NCBI GenBank assembly: GCA_028718525.1
Contig: JAQULP010000012.1
Span: 1-64,000, forward strand
DNA length: 64,000 nucleotides
Source of the DNA: Sulfuricurvum sp.
Lineage (GTDB): Bacteria > Campylobacterota > Campylobacteria > Campylobacterales > Sulfurimonadaceae
Reading direction: 5' to 3'
The translations under genes and the position numbers were made by a program. Shown here piece by piece: positions 29,369 through 38,947 of this stretch; the first letter of the stretch is position 1; every line of letters begins with the position of its first letter. Below the pieces are notes generated by a model, which saw nothing but the letters and a program-made list of their open reading frames with translations, did not search any database and had not been told where the DNA came from.

Positions 29369-29401
29369 ATACTTTCTCCGATATTATCCAAAAGGGTTAT
29401 G

Positions 29402-29671
29402 TTATTTTAGAGAACGCTCTTTCTGCATTCTTAGCAAGGTAATCAGTATAGCAATACCAACGATGATGGCACTGTACTGCGTCAAAACACCCCGAAAAAA
29501 ATATTCTAAGCCGAGATAAGCCAGCATAGCTAATATCGGACTCTCACCCATCACAACCGTAATGACAAAACCACCGGCAACCGCCCAAATCATATTCGGT
29601 TCAAAACTAAAAATACCGATGCCGGCTACGATACCGGCTATCACACCTAAAATAAAAAAATAGGACATCAT
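29402..29671 (-). CDS. Small membrane protein, function unknown
   Basis: 89 aa, with about three hydrophobic spans and a short basic tail. It lies 33 nt upstream of mscS on the same strand and may be co-transcribed. No family recognised. Confidence 0.6.
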   Translation of the reverse strand: MMSYFFILGVIAGIVAGIGIFSFEPNMIWAVAGGFVITVVMGESPILAMLAYLGLEYFFRGVLTQYSAIIVGIAILITLLRMQKERSLK

Positions 29672-29749
29672 TTACCTCCATTCTTCACAATAGTTACTGA
29701 ATATACTATATCGATTCTTTTGAAAATTCAGCTTAATAGACTAATAAAA

Positions 29750-32191
29750 TTAATTTATTATTACAGGAGACGGTTTAGAAAACAGATAGCCCTGAGAAAA
29801 ATCAATCCCCAACTCACATAATTTTCTGAAAATCAGATCATCTTCGACGAATTCGGCAATGGTGTGTATCCCTTTTTTATTGGCGAAAAAAAGTATACTT
29901 TCAACCGTAAAGAGATGATCAGTATCAATGTTGATTTGTTTGATCAGTGAACCGTCAATTTTGATATAGTCGACATCAAGCTTACTTAAATAGCTGAAAT
30001 TAGAATATCCTGTTCCAAAATCGTCAATGGCTATTTTGCAACCATAGTGCTTGACCGTTTTGATAAATTCGATAACCTCTTCAAAGCTTTCAATCCCCTC
30101 AGATTCCACAATCTCAAAAACCAATCGATGGGACAATGTCGAATGTTTCAATTTATTGTAAATATAGGTACGTGTCTCATTGGAAACAATGTCTGCTAAC
30201 GTCAGATTTAACGAAAGTTCAAAGGGGAGGGATTCAAACATTTGTAACGACTTTTCAATCATTATTTGGGTAAGTTTTTCATACAGTTTGGCTTTTTTAG
30301 CATGTTCCAGAAAACGGTACGGTGTTAATACCGTTCCATCACTCTCCATTAAACGGATCAAAGACTCATATTTGACTATTTTACCGGTACGGTTATCAAC
30401 AATGCCCTGGAAAAAAGGGACAATTCGATCTTCTTCTATCGCCAATTTAATTTTATTGATCATTAAAATATTATTATGTGCTTTTTCGCTAAGTGCTTTA
30501 TTTTCGTTATAAAAAACAACATTCAGCCGTTTTTCTTTGGCTTCCTTAAGTGCCATATGTGCCAAATTATAAACTTCTTCACTCTTGGCATACGCTATAC
30601 CTCCGGAAATGCTTACCGTTAAATCATAATCATCAACTCGATACGTATGGTTTTCAAGATCATTAATATGTTCCAGGACATGTTCTTTCATGTTTTGATC
30701 AAATTCATGATTACACAATATGGCAAATTCATCGCTGTTTATTCGGTACAGATAGTGATGATCAATCGTTTCTTGTAACCTTTCAGAAAAGGATGCGAGA
30801 AAACAATCGCCGATTTCATACCCGTAATAATCATTAATTACCGAAAAACGGTCTATATTGATTAAAATAAGCATGACCTCATCGGGACGTTTTTCCAAAT
30901 CGTTCATGAGAGCCGTACGGTTATAGAGTCCGGTTAAGGGGTCCTTCAACTGATTTTTAATCGTCGATTCTTTTTCAACCAATTCGCGAATACTTGCATC
31001 TAATTCATCTTGGGTCACATTAACCAGATGGGTTAACGACTTGAGCATAGAATGATGATTCTCTTGCGTTTCATTGGCAAAATTTTCTTGAAGTTTTGTC
31101 GACTCGCTTAACGAGAGCGTAGTGGTCGTGATATTTAAAAGTTGATTGCTGGATGGTGCGTGAAAAAATTCTCCATACGTAAAGAATCCGATTGTGGGCG
31201 CGATTTGGTCAATAAGACCTAATTCATAGTTCAGTTGCTCTTTTAAAAAAAGTTTCCGCACGGAACACGAATAGATATACGTCGCTTCCACCGGTAAGGA
31301 TTTGACTTGATTTTGAACTTCTATCGCCCGATGCAGTATCTCCTCCACGTTTCCAATGGCAAAACGCACTTTATCCCCATTGTTAAAATGGCCGGCATAA
31401 ACAAAGCCACCGTCTTCGCTTTGGCCAATAATAGAACGGGCTATGGGAATTCCATCCACTATTTTAATAAGCGGGAATTCTATAGCGCTTGCAGGCAAGA
31501 AAGCTACCGTTTCACTACCGAGATAATGGATGTAGAGATCACGAACCGGTCGGTTATCAATTTCAAAGATAATATTTTTTTCTGCATGGGTAACGGTCAT
31601 CTCTTTGCCCACAGACGTCCAGTTCAGTGAATAGCCATTATGAACTTGAAGGGTATCGCTTTCCAAAATAGCAATAACTACCCCTTCTTCATATATGTGA
31701 TTGTTTTCAAATATATACGTGCGTGTAAACGTTAAATCATCTCCCGCATTTCCGCCCGCTAAAACGATATCGTTTCGTATCGACGTAAATCCGTTCAGAA
31801 AAGACTCGGCATCACTTTTGAGCCCTTCGCTCAAAACGATGCAGGCTTTTGTATTCTCTGAGACGATATTTTTGGCTGCCTCAATACCGCTTTGAAAGTC
31901 TGAAGCAGCATAGTACTGAGTAGTGATTTTTGTTGAATCAAAAATTGAAAACGAGATAACGATTTCACCGGATGACATTTTTCCATTGGAAATTTCCCCT
32001 GCAGTTGTAGCACCAATCAATAAAGCATCGGGAAGTTTTAATGTCAGTAAATCAAGAATCGGTTGAATAGCTTCTCTCTCCATCACACCGCTAAAAAGTT
32101 GTATCAAAATATTTTTTGAGGCAGGAACCGAATTTGATATATAATCTTCTAATTCGTTCTGATTAGTGTATTTATGGTTCAACAACCGCAT
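29750..32191 (-). CDS. FIST-GGDEF-EAL signalling protein
   Basis: 813 aa from ATG 32191; a TTG 12 nt upstream is the alternative. FIST_N and FIST_C sensor domains occupy residues about 1-370 (IGATTAGEISNG, VLAGGNAGDD, PTIGFFTYGEF). The GGDEF domain at about 405-545 has NSDEF in place of GGDEF, so cyclase activity is probably lost. The EAL domain at about 570-805 keeps ESL, IDDFGTGYSNF, DYIKIDGS, AEFVE and QGY, so phosphodiesterase activity is likely. FIST domains are thought to sense small ligands such as amino acids. No membrane spans; cytoplasmic. Confidence 0.9.
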   Translation of the reverse strand: MRLLNHKYTNQNELEDYISNSVPASKNILIQLFSGVMEREAIQPILDLLTLKLPDALLIGATTAGEISNGKMSSGEIVISFSIFDSTKITTQYYAASDFQSGIEAAKNIVSENTKACIVLSEGLKSDAESFLNGFTSIRNDIVLAGGNAGDDLTFTRTYIFENNHIYEEGVVIAILESDTLQVHNGYSLNWTSVGKEMTVTHAEKNIIFEIDNRPVRDLYIHYLGSETVAFLPASAIEFPLIKIVDGIPIARSIIGQSEDGGFVYAGHFNNGDKVRFAIGNVEEILHRAIEVQNQVKSLPVEATYIYSCSVRKLFLKEQLNYELGLIDQIAPTIGFFTYGEFFHAPSSNQLLNITTTTLSLSESTKLQENFANETQENHHSMLKSLTHLVNVTQDELDASIRELVEKESTIKNQLKDPLTGLYNRTALMNDLEKRPDEVMLILINIDRFSVINDYYGYEIGDCFLASFSERLQETIDHHYLYRINSDEFAILCNHEFDQNMKEHVLEHINDLENHTYRVDDYDLTVSISGGIAYAKSEEVYNLAHMALKEAKEKRLNVVFYNENKALSEKAHNNILMINKIKLAIEEDRIVPFFQGIVDNRTGKIVKYESLIRLMESDGTVLTPYRFLEHAKKAKLYEKLTQIMIEKSLQMFESLPFELSLNLTLADIVSNETRTYIYNKLKHSTLSHRLVFEIVESEGIESFEEVIEFIKTVKHYGCKIAIDDFGTGYSNFSYLSKLDVDYIKIDGSLIKQINIDTDHLFTVESILFFANKKGIHTIAEFVEDDLIFRKLCELGIDFSQGYLFSKPSPVIIN

Positions 32192-32368
32192 AAATGGTTC
32201 CAATCTATATGTAGGATTGTAGTTATTTTATACGAATTAACTTAAAAAGCTGTACCTAATTGACAAGATTTCTCATCACTTCGATTTCTTCTTAACAATT
32301 TTGTATATTCATCTTTTTTTAACATTTAATTAGAAATAATTTATAACTATTACTTAAAAGGTAAGAAA

Positions 32369-34378
32369 TTGAACTATCGTATACGCTATTTATCATTAAT
32401 TGTTTCTACCTGTTTGTATAGCGCCGATGAATCAATCATAGCTTCCTTGAATGAAGATTTAATAAATGTTTCTAACGAGGCAACACAAATCAATCAAAAT
32501 ATTGATTATAAACCTTTTATTCTTACGGTATTTAACAGTCAAGATTTATCAAAACTCGGTGTCAAAACATTAGGAGAAGCTTTAGCGCTTGTTCCCGGGA
32601 CCGATATAACATCAGACACCGTCAATAACCGAACCGCTATTATCAGAGGTTCTAACCCACTTGCTTACGGACAAACGAAACTGCTGATTGATGGTGTTTT
32701 GTTAAATAATCAGACATTTGATTCTTACAATTCTTATCTCGACTTTCCGATAGAACTGATAAAGCGTATTGAAGTGGTACGTGGATCCGGGAGCTTTATT
32801 GAAGGTGTCAACGGCTATGCGGGCACGATTAACGTCATAAGCTATGCGCAAGATACTTCTTCAGACTCTACGGGGACACTCTTTGGATCGGTCGGAAATA
32901 ACCGAAGTCGTTCAATCGGTTTTTACACACACAATCAAATAAAGAATTGGAAATTCTCCAGTGACCTTTTTTATAATAATGATGATTTACATACACCGGT
33001 TATGGTTCAGGGGACTCCAAAATACGGGGTTTCTCCAATCGGTTATGCGAATCTCAGCAATGAACAGCTTGGAATCGGAGTACACCTCAGTAATAACAAT
33101 GTAATCATACAGGGGCGTATCAACGAATTTAAAACGGGAAGTGCCTTTGGAAATCTAGATGTTTTACCCAATGAAGAAGGTAAACAAAATCTCAATTCAT
33201 GGTTTTTACAGGGAATCTATAAACAAAAAGTATCAACGGATTTAGAATTGAAGTTTAAAACAAAAATTTCTGAAGACGGATGGAAAAGTAGTTCACGTGC
33301 AATCCAACCGATCCCGGGAGTTTGGGAAGAAGGGTATTGGGGATTTTTAAAATTAAAAAACCGCGTCTTAGACGGATCGTTAATGGCTGAATATACCGGA
33401 TTTAAAAATCACAATCTGAAAAGCGGCTATAGTATAAAATATGAAAGTGCCATCGATATGTCATCCATTACGACCGTTAAGACGGGTGGAACCGCATTGG
33501 TTGATTATACCGAGACCCTCCCATTTTTTAATGCGGCCAGTGCTAAACGCCATATCGATGAATTTTACATTACGGATAATTTTAATATTGATAGAGAATG
33601 GGCATTGGCTTTAAATGCCGGATGTGTCAAAAGTGAGCATATAACTTCTATCCATTATTTCAGAACTTCCTTGCTGTTTCAACCGTCCAATAAACATATT
33701 ATCAAAGTGATGGCCGGAAACAGTTATCGTCTTCCCTCGTGGCAAGAGATGTATGTGGCTAATAATCCGGCACGCATCGGAAATGAAAATCTCTCTCCTG
33801 AATTGGTTAAATCCATAGAAGTACAATATATTAATAAATTATCAAGCAGTCTGACAGCCGGATTCAATCTTTTTTATCTCAAAAATTATGATCAAATCGT
33901 TAGAAATGCATCCAATCAGTTTATTAATGCAGGCCGCAATGTTGTACAAGGCGGTGAAGCAGAATTACGAGGTAATTTCACCTCTGCAGACACGGTATTC
34001 CTATCTTACAGCTATATAAACGGAAAAGTTAAAGACAGTAGCGGTTATGAAAGTTCGCTCCCCTATACGGCTTCCCATCTCATTAAAGCATCGTATTCAT
34101 ACGATATAAGCGATACGCTGACACTTGGTGGTATTTGGAATTACGTAGGAAGCAAAAAAAGACATCTTAACGATACTCGCGATGAACTTGCTTCCTATAA
34201 CACCTTAGACCTATCTGTCGGAATTAATATGAATGAGACCAAGGGTTGGTATGTTCAAGGTTCAATCAAAAACATCGGTAATACAATCGTTCGCTACCCT
34301 TCTACTCCATTAACCTACACCGATGATTATCCGGTATACGATCGAAGCTATTGGATCCGTTCCGGATGGAAATTTTAA
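32369..34378 (+). CDS. TonB-dependent outer-membrane receptor
   Basis: 669 aa from a TTG start with AAGG about 8 nt upstream. A short N-terminal signal-like segment is followed by the plug domain (LGEALALVPGTDI, RTAIIRGSN, LLIDGVLLN, IERIEVVRG-like IKRIEVVRGSGS, GTINVIS). A beta-barrel with alternating aromatic strands ends in WIRSGWKF, the usual C-terminal aromatic. A clear TonB box is hard to place. It is the first gene of an overlapping operon with a YfiR-like protein and a GGDEF-EAL protein. The ligand may be a siderophore, metal or vitamin, but cannot be told. Confidence 0.88.
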   Translation: MNYRIRYLSLIVSTCLYSADESIIASLNEDLINVSNEATQINQNIDYKPFILTVFNSQDLSKLGVKTLGEALALVPGTDITSDTVNNRTAIIRGSNPLAYGQTKLLIDGVLLNNQTFDSYNSYLDFPIELIKRIEVVRGSGSFIEGVNGYAGTINVISYAQDTSSDSTGTLFGSVGNNRSRSIGFYTHNQIKNWKFSSDLFYNNDDLHTPVMVQGTPKYGVSPIGYANLSNEQLGIGVHLSNNNVIIQGRINEFKTGSAFGNLDVLPNEEGKQNLNSWFLQGIYKQKVSTDLELKFKTKISEDGWKSSSRAIQPIPGVWEEGYWGFLKLKNRVLDGSLMAEYTGFKNHNLKSGYSIKYESAIDMSSITTVKTGGTALVDYTETLPFFNAASAKRHIDEFYITDNFNIDREWALALNAGCVKSEHITSIHYFRTSLLFQPSNKHIIKVMAGNSYRLPSWQEMYVANNPARIGNENLSPELVKSIEVQYINKLSSSLTAGFNLFYLKNYDQIVRNASNQFINAGRNVVQGGEAELRGNFTSADTVFLSYSYINGKVKDSSGYESSLPYTASHLIKASYSYDISDTLTLGGIWNYVGSKKRHLNDTRDELASYNTLDLSVGINMNETKGWYVQGSIKNIGNTIVRYPSTPLTYTDDYPVYDRSYWIRSGWKF

Positions 34379-34899
34379 TGATACGTCTAGTACCTATCAT
34401 ATTAATTTTATTTTCACTCTTAAGAGGAGAAGATTCTACGTTGCTTAACGCCCATATCCGTATTATTCCGAAAATTATGGCTCTTTATCCGACGGCAAAA
34501 TATATACCCTCGGCAACATTAGCCATAGTCTATGAGGGAAATCGAAAAGTTTTTGCCCAGCAAATTGCGTCACAAATCAATTCTCTTTATAACGGTAAGA
34601 TTGGGGAGGTGTATTTTAAAGCCATTCCTCTGTCAACCAATGAAGTATTAAATTCGAAGTCAGTCACCTTTATCTATTTTGTACAGATGAGTTCAAAAAC
34701 CGTTGAAGAGATTACCGAATGGGGTACTGACAACGGCATCCCTACATTTTCATACGATATGTCTGACCTGAATCGCGGAGCACTCGGGAGTGTCAGTATT
34801 GAACGCAATACGATGATTTACCTTAATAAAAATGTCCTCAAGAATGGAAAATTCCATTTTAATGAAAGTTTGTATTCTATTGCAAGGTTAGTCGAATGA
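34378..34899 (+). CDS. YfiR-like (DUF4154-type) periplasmic protein
   Basis: 173 aa from ATG 34378, overlapping the receptor stop (TAATG). The signal peptide is MIRLVPIILILFSLLRG. The mature part follows the YfiR layout: an early helix (HIRIIPKIMALYP), a strand (TLAIVYEG), then VTFIYFVQMSSKTVEE and a C-terminal helix after FNESLYSIARL. YfiR represses the diguanylate cyclase YfiN in the periplasm. Here it sits between a TonB receptor and a membrane GGDEF-EAL protein, fitting that role. Family call is by pattern, moderate. Confidence 0.6.
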   Translation: MIRLVPIILILFSLLRGEDSTLLNAHIRIIPKIMALYPTAKYIPSATLAIVYEGNRKVFAQQIASQINSLYNGKIGEVYFKAIPLSTNEVLNSKSVTFIYFVQMSSKTVEEITEWGTDNGIPTFSYDMSDLNRGALGSVSIERNTMIYLNKNVLKNGKFHFNESLYSIARLVE

Positions 34900-36830
34900 T
34901 CAATACGAAATTTAAAAATGCCAAGTTGTCGACTAAAATCATAACGGCGCTTTTCATATCCGGAATCATCATATTTGGGGCGATTAGTTTCATAACCATT
35001 AATATTGTCCGAGATTTTACGCTAAAAGGGCAAAAAGAAAAAGCATCCCTCCTTATTAATACGGTGGAAACCCCCATATCCGTTGCCCTGTTCTTGGGAA
35101 CGAACGGACTCAAAGAGAAAGTTCTCCCTATCATCCGGTTGAAGGAAGTTTATGCTCTGAATATCACCGATAACGACGGTTCCGTAGTATTTGACTATCA
35201 TAAAGAGCATTCGCTTCAAACCGATACCTCCATTCAGGTATCTAAAGCTCTATACGAGCCCTCCTCTCGACAAAAAATCGGAACCATTACCCTGTCGTAT
35301 TCAGGAGAAGAATTCATGAATACTATGGAACAATTTTATCAACTCTATATCCTTCTCCTTCTGATAGCAGCCGTCATTTTATGGATTATTTTAGAATGGA
35401 TCAACCGTTTGCTTCTCCCTATCAAGCTTTTGGCGCAAAAAGTTCACAATTTCCGTCCCGGAGAAAAAATCATATTTGATATTCCCTACAAACAAAAAGA
35501 ATTCGGACAAATTATTCAAGCATTTAATTCAATGCAGGATAGAGTTTGGGCATACGCTGACAAATTTCAAACCGTCAATAAAAATCTCGAAAATAAAGTG
35601 GCTGAACAGACAAAAGAAGCACTCCGCCATCTCTATTACGACAGTATGACTACTTTGCCCAACAGGCTTAAACTGCAGGAAGATTTCTCCGATGCTCCAC
35701 GGCATACAATCGCAATTATTAACATCGATGATTTTAAGGAAATTAATGATTTTTTCGGGATAGAGGAAGGAGATACCCTTCTTATACAAATTGCCCATTG
35801 GCTTGAAGAGCTTAAACTGAACCCGTATCGAATCGGCGGTGACGAATTTGCTTTTAAAATTCCCGACGGACCTACCCAAGAAGATTTTCATCGTGAAGCT
35901 GAATTGATTTTGACGATGCTGAGTGAAAAAGTTTTTATAATCGGAGAAGAAACCGTACACGTACGAGGTACTATCGGAATCGCCATCGACAGTGATAAGC
36001 CGTTGATACATGCAGACGTTGCCTTAAACCGTGCTCGCCTTTTACATAAACCGTATTCCGTTTACAACCAATCCGAGGGGATAGAGCAACAATATCGTAA
36101 TAATATTGCTATGTCCTCCCATATACGGCAAGCCCTGTTGGAACATCGTATTGTTTGTCAATATCAGCCCATCCTTTCCTGTACAACCGGCAAAATAGAA
36201 AAATATGAAACTTTGGTTCGGATCAAGAATCCGGACGGTTCGCTGATTGGTCCGAATGATTTTTTATTCATTTCCCAAAAAACCAAACTTTACCATCATA
36301 TTACCCAGGAGGTTGTTTACCAGGCATGTCATCAATTTGCCGGCAGGCATGAACAGTTTTCCATCAATCTATCCGGAAGCGATATTATTGATCAAAAAAC
36401 GATTAATATCATTGAATCGACGCTCATGCAGACCGGCACGGCCAATAGAGTTATTTTTGAAATTTTAGAATCGGAAGGGATTGAAAATTTCGAAGTAGTT
36501 AATCTATTTATCAACAGGATGAAAGCTTTAGGTGCCAAAATTGCCATTGATGATTTCGGTACGGGATACTCGAATTTTGAGAATATATTACAATTGAATG
36601 TCGATTTTCTAAAAATTGATGGCTCCCTTATCAAGTCAATTCATGAAAATCCGCGCCATCGTATAGTGGTAGAAGCCATTGTCGACTTTGCCAAACGGAT
36701 CGGCGTTGAAACCGTTGCGGAATTTGTATCCTCCCAAGAGATCCTTGCAACCGTCTCATCACTGGGAATCACCTATTCACAAGGATTTTATACAGGAAAA
36801 CCGCAATTTTTTGAAAATGCATCGGTCTAA
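34896..36830 (+). CDS. Membrane GGDEF-EAL c-di-GMP enzyme with periplasmic sensor and HAMP
   Basis: 644 aa, overlapping the YfiR-like gene by 4 nt (ATGA). Span 1 is at about 16-35, a periplasmic region runs to about 150, span 2 is LYILLLLIAAVILWIIL, then a HAMP-like helix pair. The GGDEF domain (about 245-395) has an intact RIGGDEF. The EAL domain (about 400-640) has ETL, IDDFGTGYSNF, FLKIDGS and QGF. It resembles YfiN with an added EAL domain. Likely controlled through the periplasm by the YfiR-like protein. Confidence 0.9.
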   Translation: MINTKFKNAKLSTKIITALFISGIIIFGAISFITINIVRDFTLKGQKEKASLLINTVETPISVALFLGTNGLKEKVLPIIRLKEVYALNITDNDGSVVFDYHKEHSLQTDTSIQVSKALYEPSSRQKIGTITLSYSGEEFMNTMEQFYQLYILLLLIAAVILWIILEWINRLLLPIKLLAQKVHNFRPGEKIIFDIPYKQKEFGQIIQAFNSMQDRVWAYADKFQTVNKNLENKVAEQTKEALRHLYYDSMTTLPNRLKLQEDFSDAPRHTIAIINIDDFKEINDFFGIEEGDTLLIQIAHWLEELKLNPYRIGGDEFAFKIPDGPTQEDFHREAELILTMLSEKVFIIGEETVHVRGTIGIAIDSDKPLIHADVALNRARLLHKPYSVYNQSEGIEQQYRNNIAMSSHIRQALLEHRIVCQYQPILSCTTGKIEKYETLVRIKNPDGSLIGPNDFLFISQKTKLYHHITQEVVYQACHQFAGRHEQFSINLSGSDIIDQKTINIIESTLMQTGTANRVIFEILESEGIENFEVVNLFINRMKALGAKIAIDDFGTGYSNFENILQLNVDFLKIDGSLIKSIHENPRHRIVVEAIVDFAKRIGVETVAEFVSSQEILATVSSLGITYSQGFYTGKPQFFENASV

Positions 36831-36853
36831 TTTCTCCTCTATAAGGGTAGGAA

Positions 36854-36862
36854 TGGTATAAT
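36854..36862 (+). promoter_or_regulatory. Extended -10 box before aspartate aminotransferase (TGGTATAAT)
   Basis: TGGTATAATTGC lies 28 bp before the ATG, followed by AAGGC near the start codon. It also resembles the aspS promoter (TATAATTGCAAAA). Confidence 0.65.
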
Positions 36863-36890
36863 TGCAAAATTTTTTAAGTAAGGCTTTACC

Positions 36891-38057
36891 ATGTTAACCG
36901 ATCGCGTCAACATACTCTCCGAATCGATTACCATCGCTATCTCTACGTTAGCGCAAGAATTAAAAGCTCAAGGGAAAAACATTCTCAGTTTTTCTGCCGG
37001 CGAACCTGACTTTGACACACCTCAAGTGATCAAAGATGCTGCAATTAAAGCAATCAATGACGGTTTTACCAAATATACAGCCGTTGACGGGATTCCAGAT
37101 CTCAAAGCTGCTATTGCTTTGAAACTCAAACGGGACAACGGTCTTGAATACAAACCGAATCAAATCATCGCAAATAACGGGGCGAAACACTCTCTTTACA
37201 ACCTTTTTGCGTGTACTATTCAAGCCGGTGATGAAGTCATCATACCGGCACCTTACTGGGTAACGTATCCCGAACTGGTAATGTACTGCGGGGGAACGGT
37301 TGTTGAGATCATGACTGATGATGCCAGCAGCTTTAAAATTACCCCGGAGCAGCTGAAAGCAGCATTGACCCCTAAAACCAAAATGCTTATTTTGACGTCT
37401 CCATCAAATCCGACGGGCGCAGTTTACTCCCGTGAAGAGCTTATGGCACTCGGAAAAGTACTTGAGGGGACCAACGTACTTGTAGCAAGTGATGAAATGT
37501 ATGAAAAATTGATCTATGACGGCGAATTTACGTCGGCTGCAGCCGTCAGTGATGATATGTTTCAACGTACCATTACAATCAACGGACTGAGTAAATCGGT
37601 AGCGATGACCGGATGGCGTTTTGGGTACATGGCTGCCGCCAATACCGAAATCATCCAAGCAACCAAAAAACTTCAAAGTCAAAGTACCTCCAATATTAAC
37701 TCCATTACCCAAAAAGCGGCTATTGTCGGGCTTAACGGCGATGCTGATGCCGATATCGAAGCGATGCGTATTCAATTCAAAGCACGCCGGGATGAAGCGG
37801 TTAAATTATTTAACGAAATTGACGGTCTTTCTGTCCTCTCGCCGGCAGGTGCCTTTTATCTTTTTGTAAATATTAAAGAAATCAGTAACGATTCAATGCA
37901 ATTTTGTAAAGAGCTTTTGGAAGAACAGGGAATTGCAGTTGTACCGGGTGTAGGTTTCGGATCAGAGGGTTACTTCCGATTTAGTTTTGCAACCGACATT
38001 GAAAGCATCCGCGAAGGGATCAAACGTATTGCTTCTTTCGTTGAATCAAAAAAGTAA
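36891..38057 (+). CDS. aspC: Aspartate aminotransferase (class I)
   Basis: 388 aa PLP enzyme that interconverts aspartate and oxaloacetate with glutamate/2-oxoglutarate. Motifs: SFSAGEPDFDTP, KYTAVDGIPDLK, SPSNPTGAVYSREEL, the PLP lysine in INGLSKSVAMTGWRFGY, and FRFSFA near the end. It is the AT I-gamma type common in bacteria lacking the E. coli enzyme. Confidence 0.93.
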   Translation: MLTDRVNILSESITIAISTLAQELKAQGKNILSFSAGEPDFDTPQVIKDAAIKAINDGFTKYTAVDGIPDLKAAIALKLKRDNGLEYKPNQIIANNGAKHSLYNLFACTIQAGDEVIIPAPYWVTYPELVMYCGGTVVEIMTDDASSFKITPEQLKAALTPKTKMLILTSPSNPTGAVYSREELMALGKVLEGTNVLVASDEMYEKLIYDGEFTSAAAVSDDMFQRTITINGLSKSVAMTGWRFGYMAAANTEIIQATKKLQSQSTSNINSITQKAAIVGLNGDADADIEAMRIQFKARRDEAVKLFNEIDGLSVLSPAGAFYLFVNIKEISNDSMQFCKELLEEQGIAVVPGVGFGSEGYFRFSFATDIESIREGIKRIASFVESKK

Positions 38058-38066
38058 TAGTACGTA

Positions 38067-38090
38067 TTATCCCGCAACATAGCGGGATAA
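38067..38090. terminator. Perfect 9-bp hairpin between convergent genes
   Basis: TTATCCCGC (38067-38075) and GCGGGATAA (38082-38090) around an AACATA loop. It lies between the aspC stop and the convergent 72-aa gene, whose stop is at 38092. No long T-run follows, so it is a moderate terminator on both strands. Confidence 0.65.
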
Positions 38091-38091
38091 A

Positions 38092-38310
38092 TCAAATAGA
38101 TTTTAAAGCCTCTACTACCGCGTCAATATTTCCCATTGGGATATGTACTTTCCATTCAGGATTTTTGGCATCACCGGACAAAGAGATTCCGATACTTGCA
38201 ACACTATCGCTCCCTGCTCCATAGGGCTCATCTACCTTACTGATAGAGATAACCCCTTTTTTTGTTCCGTCTAACGGAATTTCTTTAATAATTGTTGCTC
38301 CAGAACTCAT
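38092..38310 (-). CDS. Small protein, function unknown
   Basis: 72 aa, alpha/beta, without signal peptide or cysteine. Its layout is several strands (GATIIKEIPL, VISISKVDEPYG, ASIGISLSG) followed by a C-terminal helix (NIDAVVEALKSI). No family recognised. Its own ribosome-binding site (AGGAGC) is present. Confidence 0.6.
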   Translation of the reverse strand: MSSGATIIKEIPLDGTKKGVISISKVDEPYGAGSDSVASIGISLSGDAKNPEWKVHIPMGNIDAVVEALKSI

Positions 38311-38385
38311 TATTGCTCCTATTGTTAACTAACTAGGAGAAGAGTTTAACCGATTTTGGCTAAAGCAACCTTAAAATGTTAAAGA

Positions 38386-38931
38386 TTAGTTTGAACTTTG
38401 AGCAGTAGCGTTTTTACCGTAGATAAAAGCATACATTCTACGGTAATAGCGTTCGTTTCTAGTCCGGTCAACAGCACTAAAATGGTGATATCGTCCGAGC
38501 GTTTCCCATGAATACCCGAAACTTTTTACCAATTTTGTCAAAATTGCATTCGCTTGCTCTCGAGCTGTCGACTCTTCGAAGTATTCGTGAAGCATAGGAT
38601 TGGGATGGTATTTATAATTGATTTGGTAAGGACCGAGGTCTAAATTGGTGATTCCACCCTCTATCAAGGCCTGAGCTTGAGCACTGCATCCTTCGCTTGA
38701 ACCGCATTTTATTAAATGCCCTTCAACATTGAATCCCGCTGCTTGAGCCCGTTCAGCTTCTTCAATGGCATTAATTCGTATCACATTTGGATTGCACATG
38801 CCCTGTTCTTTCAGGCATTCGCAATGTTTTATAGCATCCAATACAATATCAGGCATTCGAATATCATTGACTTCGCCTTCAGCAAAAAGCATGGTGCTAA
38901 CAAATACTAATCCCGCAAGTGATATCTTCAT
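38386..38931 (-). CDS. Exported lysozyme/lytic-transglycosylase-like protein
   Basis: 181 aa with a signal peptide (MKISLAGLVFVSTMLFAEGE). The conserved-looking segment LDLGPYQINYKYHP and the later GYSWETLGRYHHF match the second half of SLT/lysozyme-like folds (GLMQI and YN-G). The catalytic Glu is not in its usual ES context; EEAER near residue 58 is a candidate. Four cysteines (CECLKEQGMC, CGSSEGC) may form disulfides. Peptidoglycan cleavage is likely but not certain. Close to lpxD (16 nt). Confidence 0.6.
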   Translation of the reverse strand: MKISLAGLVFVSTMLFAEGEVNDIRMPDIVLDAIKHCECLKEQGMCNPNVIRINAIEEAERAQAAGFNVEGHLIKCGSSEGCSAQAQALIEGGITNLDLGPYQINYKYHPNPMLHEYFEESTAREQANAILTKLVKSFGYSWETLGRYHHFSAVDRTRNERYYRRMYAFIYGKNATAQSSN

Positions 38932-38947
38932 TAAATCCCTATATTCC

